Source of the DNA: Corallococcus coralloides DSM 2259
GTDB lineage: Bacteria > Myxococcota > Myxococcia > Myxococcales > Myxococcaceae
Reading direction: 5' to 3'
Length of the DNA: 64,000 nt
Assembly (NCBI RefSeq): GCF_000255295.1
Contig: NC_017030.1
Location: forward strand, 5,642,001-5,706,000
The notes below the pieces were generated by a model. It did no database searches and had not been told where the DNA came from. It saw only the letters and a program-made list of their open reading frames with translations. Numbering within the stretch: the first letter of the stretch is position 1; each line of letters starts with the position of its first letter. A program made the translations under genes and the position numbers. Shown here one piece after another: positions 54,776 to 64,000 of this stretch.

Positions 54776-55591
54776 CTACCCCTTCGAGTCGTGGTGCTCG
54801 GCGACGCCGCGCTTCCAGTAGCCCGTCACCCGCATCCAGCTCTTGTTCAGACCGCGCTCGTTCACCAGGTGTTCCCGGATGGGCTTGAGCGACGTGGCCT
54901 CGCCCGCCACGAACACGAACCCGTCCCCCGAGGGCTGCGTCCAGGCGCGCAGCGCTTCCTCCAGGTGCTTCGTGGTGCCGGCCTCCGCGGTGCCCCGGTG
55001 CAGCCAGGTGACCTTCACGTCCGCCTTGCTGACGATGGCCTGCTCCTCCTCCGCGTCCGCGACCTCGATGAAGGCGAACGCGCGCTTGCCCGCCGGCAGC
55101 TCCTCCAAGCGCCGCGCGATGGCCGGCAGCGCGCTTTGGTCCCCCGCGAGCAGGTACCAGTCGAAGTCGTCCGCCACGTCATGCGTGCTGCGCGGACCGC
55201 CAATGCCCATGAAGTCGCCGGGCTTCGTCTGCTGCGCCCACAGCGACGCGGGGCCTTCGCCATGCAGCACGAAGTCGATGTCCAGCTCGTTCGCCTTCGG
55301 GTCGAAGCGGCGCGGCGTGTAGTCGCGCGACGCCGGCTTCTCGAGCCCCTCCGGCATGGACAGGCCGTGGGGACCCACGACCGGCATGTCCGGCTTCTTC
55401 ACGCCGGGCTTCGCGAAGAAGCACTTCACGTGGTCATCCGCGCCGGGGGACGAGAAGCCCTCCAGCTCCGGGCCCCCCAACGTCACGCGCACCATGTGCG
55501 GCGACAGCCGCGTCACGCGAAGGACCTCCAGCAACCGCAACTTCACCGGGAACGGCCCACGACGGGCCACGCGCTCCGAATCGCCGCTCAT
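54776..55591 (-). CDS. Siderophore-interacting protein (ferric-siderophore reductase)
   Basis: A 271-residue cytosolic flavoprotein of the SIP/ViuB family, which releases iron from imported ferric siderophores. The FAD-binding part has RVTLGGPELEGF and RDYTPRRFDPKANELDIDFV (RxYTxR motif), then GPASLWAQQTKPGDFMGIGG. The C-terminal NAD(P)H-binding half has WYLLAGDQSALPAIARRLEE and VFVAGEATSLKPIREHL. The start at 55591 is preferred because AGGA lies seven bases upstream; the in-frame start at 55621 would fall inside a Fur-like palindrome. Confidence 0.9.
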   Translation of the reverse strand: MSGDSERVARRGPFPVKLRLLEVLRVTRLSPHMVRVTLGGPELEGFSSPGADDHVKCFFAKPGVKKPDMPVVGPHGLSMPEGLEKPASRDYTPRRFDPKANELDIDFVLHGEGPASLWAQQTKPGDFMGIGGPRSTHDVADDFDWYLLAGDQSALPAIARRLEELPAGKRAFAFIEVADAEEEQAIVSKADVKVTWLHRGTAEAGTTKHLEEALRAWTQPSGDGFVFVAGEATSLKPIREHLVNERGLNKSWMRVTGYWKRGVAEHHDSKG

Positions 55592-55606
55592 GCGTGCTTC
55601 CTTGCC

Positions 55607-55625
55607 GATTGTGATTTTCATTATC
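55607..55625. promoter_or_regulatory. Fur-box-like palindrome before the siderophore-interacting gene
   Basis: GATTGTGATTTTCATTATC matches the 19-base classical Fur box at 15 positions. It is AT-rich in a GC-rich setting and ends 16 bases before the chosen start codon, a position that allows repression when iron is plentiful. Confidence 0.65.
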
Positions 55626-55670
55626 GGTAGCAAGGACCGTCCGGCAGGGCAACCGGATACGGAACTCCGG

Positions 55671-55727
55671 AAAAGACGACGGCCCGGGTCCGCGCCTCGT
55701 GGGGCGTGGACACCGGGCCGCCGTCAC
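55671..55727 (-). terminator. Terminator of the ndk/TCA gene block
   Basis: On the minus strand a long hairpin made from GACGGCGGCCCGGTGTCC and its complement GGACCCGGGCCGTCGTC is followed by TTTTCC. It starts about 16 bases after the ndk stop. Confidence 0.8.
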
Positions 55728-55742
55728 CAGGCTGGAAGCTGC

Positions 55743-56165
55743 TCAGCCCTGGATCTCGGTCTCGCGGAAGAAGTACGCGACCTCGTTCTTCGCGTTCTCC
55801 AGGCTGTCCGAGCCGTGGACCGTGTTCGCGTCGATGCTCTGGGCGAAGTCCGCGCGGATGGTGCCCTTGTCGGCCTTCTTCGGGTCCGTGGCGCCCATCA
55901 GCTCGCGGTTCTTCAGGACGGCGTTCTCACCCTCCAGGGCCATCAGGACCACCGGGCCGGAGATCATGAAGGACACCAGGTCCTTGAAGAACGGCCGGGC
56001 CTTGTGGACGGCGTAGAAGCCCTCGGCCTCCGCCTGGGACAGCTGCTGCCGGCGGATGGCGACGGGCTTCAGGCCCGCCTTCTCGAACCGGGCGATGATC
56101 TCGCCGACGTGGTTGTTCTTCACTCCGTCGGGCTTGATGATGGACAGCGTGCGCTCGATGGCCAT
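55743..56165 (-). CDS. ndk: Nucleoside diphosphate kinase
   Basis: A 140-residue enzyme that passes the gamma phosphate between nucleotides. The active-site His lies in [40 protein letters not shown] at the N-terminus is also diagnostic. Last gene of the TCA block and followed by a terminator; it can interconvert GTP and ATP made by SucCD. Confidence 0.97.
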   Translation of the reverse strand: MAIERTLSIIKPDGVKNNHVGEIIARFEKAGLKPVAIRRQQLSQAEAEGFYAVHKARPFFKDLVSFMISGPVVLMALEGENAVLKNRELMGATDPKKADKGTIRADFAQSIDANTVHGSDSLENAKNEVAYFFRETEIQG

Positions 56166-56207
56166 GGTGTTTGGCTCCTCGTGTGTGTGTCGTGTGAAAG
56201 GTTCGGC

Positions 56208-57104
<897 letters not shown>

Positions 57105-57136
57105 GGCGTTCTTTCAGGAAAGAGGGAGCGAAGGCC

Positions 57137-58297
57137 CTACTTGATGGCCGCCACGGCCTTCTCGGCCGCCTGGCGCAGGTTGTCCGCGGGGGTGATGGCG
57201 AGGCCCGAGTTGCGGAGCAGCTCCTTGCCCTGCTCCACGTTGGTGCCTTCCAGGCGCACGACGAGCGGGATCTTCAGCTGCACTTCCTTCGCCGCCGCGA
57301 TGATGCCTTCCGCGATGACGTCACACTTCATGATGCCGCCGAAGATGTTGACGAGCACCGCCTTGACCTGCGGATCCGCGAGGATGAGCTTGAAGGCCGC
57401 CGTCACCTTCTCCTTGCTCGCGCCGCCGCCCACGTCCAGGAAGTTGGCCGGAGCGCCGCCCACCAGCTTGATGGTGTCCATGGTGGCCATGGCCAGACCC
57501 GCGCCGTTCACCATGCAGCCGATGTTGCCGTCCAGCGCGATGTAGGCCAGGTCGTACTCCTTGGCCTGCGTCTCGCGGGGCTCCTCCTCCGCCAGGTCGC
57601 GGTACTCCAGCAGGTCCTTGTGCCGGTAGAGCGCGTTCTCGTCGAAGGTCACCTTCGCGTCGAGCGCCACCACGCCGCCGCTCTTGCGGATGACCAGCGG
57701 GTTGATCTCCACGAGGGACGCGTCCGTCTCCACATACATCTTGTAGAGCGCGCTGCAGAACTGGACGAACTTGTTCACCGTGGGGCCCGTCAGGCCCAGG
57801 CCGAAGGCCAGCTCGCGGCCCTGGAAGTCCGCGAAGCCCACCGCGGGATCCACGACGGCGCGGAGGATCTTCTCCGGGTGCTTCTCCGCCACTTCTTCAA
57901 TCTCCACGCCGCCCTCGGTGGACGCCATGAAGGTGATGCGGCTGGTGGCGCGGTCGAGCGTCACGCCCAGGTACAGCTCCTGGCCGATGTCGAGACCTTC
58001 CTCGATGTAGACCTTGTGGACCTTCTGCCCTTCCGGGCCGGTCTGGATGGTCTTGAGCATCATGCCCAGCATCTGCCGGGCCAGCTCCTTGGCCTCCGCG
58101 GGGCTCTTGGCCAGCTTCACGCCGCCGCCCTTGCCGCGGCCACCCGCGTGGATCTGCGACTTCACGACGACGACGGGCGTCGCGAGCTCCTTCGCCGCGG
58201 CCTCCGCCTCATCGGGAGAGAGCGCGAGGATGCCGCGCGGCGTGGGCACGCCATACTTCCGGAAGAGTTCCTTGCCCTGGTACTCGTGGATCTTCAT
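57137..58297 (-). CDS. sucC: Succinyl-CoA synthetase beta subunit
   Basis: A 386-residue ATP-grasp subunit that with SucD converts succinyl-CoA to succinate with formation of ATP or [43 protein letters not shown] and [18 protein letters not shown] are family hallmarks. ATG at 58297. It is separated from sdhB by 267 bases containing a hairpin. Confidence 0.97.
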   Translation of the reverse strand: MKIHEYQGKELFRKYGVPTPRGILALSPDEAEAAAKELATPVVVVKSQIHAGGRGKGGGVKLAKSPAEAKELARQMLGMMLKTIQTGPEGQKVHKVYIEEGLDIGQELYLGVTLDRATSRITFMASTEGGVEIEEVAEKHPEKILRAVVDPAVGFADFQGRELAFGLGLTGPTVNKFVQFCSALYKMYVETDASLVEINPLVIRKSGGVVALDAKVTFDENALYRHKDLLEYRDLAEEEPRETQAKEYDLAYIALDGNIGCMVNGAGLAMATMDTIKLVGGAPANFLDVGGGASKEKVTAAFKLILADPQVKAVLVNIFGGIMKCDVIAEGIIAAAKEVQLKIPLVVRLEGTNVEQGKELLRNSGLAITPADNLRQAAEKAVAAIK

Positions 58298-58488
58298 CGA
58301 ATCTCCGGGTGGGACGAGGGGAGACGAGGACAGCCCCTACACGGGGCGTCAACGCGGGCCCTCATTGCGCAGAAAACGACGGATGGCAAGGCCGTTTGGC
58401 CTCCAGCGTCGCGACGGGACACAGGCTTCGCCTCCAGGGATAACACCCGGTGTCCGGGCGAATGAGGCGGCCTTCACCCAAACGGCCA

Positions 58489-58535
58489 CGGCCCCGCCCG
58501 GCGCCCCAGCGACAGGGGGCGCAGGCACGGGGCCG
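58489..58535 (-). terminator. Nested hairpin between sdhB and sucC
   Basis: Inner arms GCGCCCC / GGGGCGC and outer arms CGGCCCC / GGGGCCG form one long GC-rich stem about 30 bases after the sdhB stop. No T tract follows on the minus strand. It may end or attenuate transcripts between the two genes. Confidence 0.5.
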
Positions 58536-58564
58536 CGAGGAAGCCAGGACGGCGTCCGGGAGGG

Positions 58565-59371
58565 TTAGCCCGGACCGGCGGAGGCCTTCTGCTCCTCTTC
58601 CTTGAAGAAGATGTCCTTGATGATCAGCTTGCTCACCTCGCGGTTCATCACCGCGATGGAGGTCGTGAGGGGGATCTCCTTCGGGCAGACCTTCACGCAG
58701 TTCTGCGCCTTGCCGCAGTCCTGGATGCCGCCGGGGCCCATGAGGGCGCGCGTGCGCTCCTCCGCGTTCAGCTTGCCCGTGGGGTGCATGTTGAACAGGC
58801 GGGCCTGGCTGATGGGGGCGGCGCCGATGAAGTCGTTGTCCAACGTCACCTGGGGGCACGCCTCCAGGCAGCTGCCGCAGGTGATGCACGTGGACAGCAC
58901 GTACATCACGGAGTGGTCCTTCTGCGACTGGCGCGGGCCGGGGCCCAGGTTGTACGTGCCGTCGACGGGGATCCACCCCTTCACGCGCTTGAGCGACTCG
59001 AACATGCGGTCGCGGTCCACGGTGAGGTCGCGCACCACCGGGAACTTCTTCATCGGCTCCAGGGTGATGGGCTGCTGGAGCTTGTCCACCAGCGCGGAGC
59101 ACGCCATGCGCACCCGGCCGTTGATGTTCATGGCGCAGCTGCCGCAGACCTCTTCGAGGCACGCGGAGTCCCACACCACGGGGGCCACCTTCTTGCCCTC
59201 CACGGTGACGGGGTTGCGCTGGATCTCCATCAGGCAGGAGATGACGTTGGCGCCCTTCGCATAGGGAACCTTGAACTCTTCGAAGTGCCCGGGCTTGTTC
59301 GGATCATCCTGCCGCCAGATGCGGAAGGAGATGGTCTTCGAGCTGACGGCGCTGGCCTGTGCGGTGTCCAT
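58565..59371 (-). CDS. sdhB: Succinate dehydrogenase iron-sulfur subunit
   Basis: A 268-residue subunit with three iron-sulfur clusters: the 2Fe-2S site in SACLEEVCGSCAMNING, and the 4Fe-4S/3Fe-4S sites in CITCGSCLEACPQ and CGKAQNCVKVCPKE. It passes electrons from SdhA to the membrane anchor. Downstream of sdhA by 95 bases. Confidence 0.96.
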   Translation of the reverse strand: MDTAQASAVSSKTISFRIWRQDDPNKPGHFEEFKVPYAKGANVISCLMEIQRNPVTVEGKKVAPVVWDSACLEEVCGSCAMNINGRVRMACSALVDKLQQPITLEPMKKFPVVRDLTVDRDRMFESLKRVKGWIPVDGTYNLGPGPRQSQKDHSVMYVLSTCITCGSCLEACPQVTLDNDFIGAAPISQARLFNMHPTGKLNAEERTRALMGPGGIQDCGKAQNCVKVCPKEIPLTTSIAVMNREVSKLIIKDIFFKEEEQKASAGPG

Positions 59372-59466
59372 GGTGCGGCTGCCCTTCCCTTCACTGCCAA
59401 ATCAGGTGGCGGTGCCCGCGTGCGCCGGATGACGACACGCGCGGGCCCGGAAAGAAAACGAACGCC

Positions 59467-61344
59467 TTACGCGTACCAGCGGGGCTCGGGGTCCAGCACC
59501 GGCGTGGGCAGGTCCTGGTAGGAGATCTGCGGGCCCTGGGGGGCGTAGGTGGCGATGGTCGTCTTCGCCCACTTCTCGTGGCGCTGGCGCCACAGGGCCA
59601 TCCACTCCGGATCCTGGGTCGGGTCCTTCACCTTGGGCTCCGGCAGGGAGAAGTCCGGCTTGTAGTGGGCGCCGCGGCTCTCGTCGCGCAGGAGCGCGCT
59701 GGTGGCAATCACCTCGCCCAGCTCCAGCATGTTCCACACCTGGTTGGTGTACGACAGCGCGCGGTTGGCGACGACGCCCGTGTCCAGCACGTTGACGTTG
59801 TTCCAGCGCTGCTTGAGCTCACGGACGCGCTCGATGGTCTTCTTCAGGCGGTCGTTGTAGCGGACGACGGTGCAGTTCTCCGTCATCACCTCGCCCAGCT
59901 CCTTGGCGATCTGGTACGGGTTCTCCTGCCCGTTCATCGCCTTGATGGTGGCGAAGCGGTCCTGCCAGTACTTCTTCGCGTCCGCGAAGTACTTCTCCGG
60001 CATCGCCGCGGCGCTGGTCGTCTGGCTCTTGGCGAAGGACACCATCGCCGGGCCGCCGATCATGCCGGAGTAGATGCAGGACAGGAGCGAGTTGGCGCCC
60101 AGGCGGTTCGCGCCGTGGAAGGCGTAGTCCGCCTCGCCGGCCGCGTACAGGCCGGGGATGCGCGTGCTCTGGTTCACCGGGCTGCCGTCCAGCGGCGTCT
60201 GGGTGCGCGAGTCCGCCTCGAAGGAGACGTGCAGGCCGCCCATCGAGTAGTGCATGCCCGGGAAGATGACCATGGGCGTGTGGCGCGGATCATCTCCGAC
60301 GAACTTCTCGTAGATCTCCATCACGCCCTTGATCTTCGCGTCGAGCGTCTTGGCCGGGATGTGCGTCACGTCCAGGTACACGCCGTCGCGCCCGCCCAGG
60401 CCCATGCCCAGGTCGCGGCAGACCATGAAGATCTCGCGCGTCGCCACGTCGCGCGGCACCAGGTTCTTGTACTTGGGGTACTTCTCTTCCAGGAAGTACC
60501 AGCGCTCGCTCTCCGGGATCTCCCGGGGGTTGCGCGTGTCACCCTTCTTCTTGGGCACCCAGACGCGGCCGCCCTCGCCGCGCACGGACTCGCTCATCAG
60601 GCGCAGCTTGTCCTCGCCCGGGATGGAGGTGGGGTGCACCTGGATGAACTCGCCGTTGGCGTACAGCGCGCCTTCCATGTACGCGCGGCCCGCGGCGGTG
60701 CCGGTGTTGATGATGGAGTTGGTGGAGCGCCCGAAGACGATGCCGGGGCCGCCCGTGGCCAGGCAGACCGCCTCCGCCGGGAAGGTGCGGATCTCCATGG
60801 TGCGCAGGTCCATGGCCACGCTGCCGATGCAGCGGCCGGACTCGTCCTTCACCGTGCCCAGCCACTCCCAGTACTCGTACTTGGTGACCTTGCCCTCGGC
60901 CTCGTAGCGGCGGACCTGCTCGTCCAGCGCGTAGAGCAGCTGCTGGCCGGTGGTGGCGCCCGCGAACGCGGTGCGGTTGTGCAGGGTGCCGCCGAAGCGG
61001 CGGAAGTCCAGCAGGCCTTCCGGCGTGCGGTTGAACGTCACGCCCATGCGGTCCAGCAGGTAGATGATGCCGGGCGCCGCGTAGCACATGCCCTTCACGG
61101 ACACCTGCTCCGCGAGGAAGTCGCCGCCGCGCAGCGTGTCCTTCACGTGGATGTCCGGGTGATCGCCCTCACCCTTGGTGTTCACCGCGCCGTTGATACC
61201 GCCCTGGGCGCAGACGGAGTGGGAACGCTTGACGGGGACGAGCGAGAGCACGTCCACCTGGTGACCCGCCTCCGCCAGCTTGATCGTCGTCATCAGCCCG
61301 GCGAGACCGCCGCCCACCACCGTGAATCGCGCTGCTGCCGCCAT
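59467..61344 (-). CDS. sdhA: Succinate dehydrogenase flavoprotein subunit
   Basis: A 625-residue flavoprotein that oxidises succinate to fumarate. FAD-binding TVVGGGLAGLMTTIKLAEAG, the His carrying FAD in RSHSVCAQGGINGAV, GDHPDIHVKDTLRGGDFLAE, and the active-site region MGGLHVSFEAD. The start was placed at 61344, where the second of two ATGs is best spaced from AAGGAG; 61347 is equally possible. Its length fits the type-B (Bacteroidetes/delta-like) enzymes. No membrane-anchor gene (sdhC) lies beside it. Confidence 0.96.
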   Translation of the reverse strand: MAAAARFTVVGGGLAGLMTTIKLAEAGHQVDVLSLVPVKRSHSVCAQGGINGAVNTKGEGDHPDIHVKDTLRGGDFLAEQVSVKGMCYAAPGIIYLLDRMGVTFNRTPEGLLDFRRFGGTLHNRTAFAGATTGQQLLYALDEQVRRYEAEGKVTKYEYWEWLGTVKDESGRCIGSVAMDLRTMEIRTFPAEAVCLATGGPGIVFGRSTNSIINTGTAAGRAYMEGALYANGEFIQVHPTSIPGEDKLRLMSESVRGEGGRVWVPKKKGDTRNPREIPESERWYFLEEKYPKYKNLVPRDVATREIFMVCRDLGMGLGGRDGVYLDVTHIPAKTLDAKIKGVMEIYEKFVGDDPRHTPMVIFPGMHYSMGGLHVSFEADSRTQTPLDGSPVNQSTRIPGLYAAGEADYAFHGANRLGANSLLSCIYSGMIGGPAMVSFAKSQTTSAAAMPEKYFADAKKYWQDRFATIKAMNGQENPYQIAKELGEVMTENCTVVRYNDRLKKTIERVRELKQRWNNVNVLDTGVVANRALSYTNQVWNMLELGEVIATSALLRDESRGAHYKPDFSLPEPKVKDPTQDPEWMALWRQRHEKWAKTTIATYAPQGPQISYQDLPTPVLDPEPRWYA

Positions 61345-61529
61345 CATCGTCTCCTTGAGCACCGGCTGCCGGGGGGGTGCCTTCACGGGGGGCCGCTGAA
61401 GTCCTGCTTCGCGACGCTGCCCCGCACCCGTGCCAGGTACGAGTCCAACACGCTAGTTAACTTGGAAAAATACCGCCGCAAGGACGGTGGGCCGGGGGAT
61501 AAGCCCGGATCATTCACGGCATCAGGCGG

Positions 61530-61558
61530 GGCCCGCCAGCAGCATTCCGGCGGGCCCG
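61530..61558 (-). terminator. Hairpin between mdh and sdhA
   Basis: A 9-bp perfect stem GGGCCCGCC / GGCGGGCCC with an 11-base loop, 15 bases after the mdh stop. It lacks a T tract. It could separate the icd-mdh and sdhAB transcripts. Confidence 0.5.
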
Positions 61559-61572
61559 CCGACAACCGGGGA

Positions 61573-63839
<2,267 letters not shown>

Positions 63840-63883
63840 GAACGCAAACTCCTGAATGAGACCGGGGTGTTTAGAGGCGGCGG

Positions 63884-63912
63884 ATAGTCGAGAACCCGCC
63901 CCCGGTCGTCAA
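63884..63912 (-). promoter_or_regulatory. Candidate promoter of the icd-led TCA block
   Basis: On the minus strand TTGACG (63907-63912) and GACTAT (63884-63889) are 17 bases apart. The start would fall about 38 bases before the icd ATG. This is the main recognisable signal in the 161 bases upstream of icd to the end of the window. Confidence 0.55.
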
Positions 63913-64000
63913 GGAGTTTGGCCGCACGTCCCCCTGGGTTGGACGCACCCGGGGGGTGCCGCGCTTATCGCAGCCAATGGTCCGGAAGCAGGATCGTCTT

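Overview
This is a continuous, very GC-rich stretch of a myxobacterial chromosome. The best fit is the Myxococcus/Corallococcus group. The evidence is an encapsulin shell protein and ferritin-like cargo of the Myxococcus xanthus EncA/EncB type, DGG-rich linkers in a secreted protein, many lipoproteins, an NtrC-type regulator and a large NRPS gene. Coding density is high: no gene-free stretch exceeds about 300 bases, and the longest gaps (58298-58564 and 40393-40620) hold only hairpins or nothing recognisable. The strong third-position GC bias produces very long open frames on the wrong strand, which were discarded.

Layout. (1) 1-16.6 kb, accessory/secondary metabolism: the end of a partial gene, a DUF3105 lipoprotein, a 4027-residue four-module NRPS with a terminal thioesterase, a secreted carbohydrate-binding protein, a membrane acyltransferase-like protein and a VOC protein. 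(2) 16.7-21.4 kb, cell-surface region: a YfbK-like VWA lipoprotein, then three small paralogous lipoproteins flanking a bacterial expansin. (3) 21.4-31.4 kb: an intact IS630-family element whose TA target lies in the stop codon of a giant AAA+ ATPase gene. That ATPase is the last gene of an apparent operon NfeD/YqiJ-like > flotillin/YqiK-like > ATPase. (4) 31.5-38.0 kb, mixed single genes: topoisomerase IB, a frameshifted small gene, a 2OG-Fe(II) oxygenase, a patatin, an alpha/beta hydrolase with a repeat-containing promoter, and a flavin-type protein divergent from a LysR regulator. (5) 38.0-42.4 kb: two identical initiator tRNA genes, a five-S1-domain protein and MurJ. (6) 42.4-47.8 kb: the encapsulin operon (encB-encA), an NtrC-type response regulator, an M23 peptidase and a beta-barrel-like protein. 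(7) 47.8-54.7 kb, translation and RNA modification on the minus strand: rpsP-khpA-rimM-trmD-rplS, rlmN, rsmI and yraN, with an SMC-like protein that lacks a Walker A motif. (8) 54.8-63.9 kb: a siderophore-interacting protein behind a Fur-box-like palindrome, then ndk and the TCA-cycle genes sucD, sucC, sdhB, sdhA, mdh and icd, all on the minus strand.

How parts work together. The icd-to-ndk block encodes successive oxidative TCA steps plus nucleoside diphosphate kinase, which can equilibrate the nucleoside triphosphate made by succinyl-CoA synthetase. EncB carries a ferritin-like ferroxidase half-site and a C-terminal cargo peptide for packaging into the EncA shell, giving an iron-storing nanocompartment. 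The YqiJ-like/flotillin/AAA+ operon looks like a membrane scaffold coupled to a large ATPase machine. It is the best candidate in the window for a poorly described multi-protein system. The NRPS has no tailoring, MbtH-like, transport or regulatory gene beside it, so its product (predicted tetrapeptide of aliphatic residues) is unknown.
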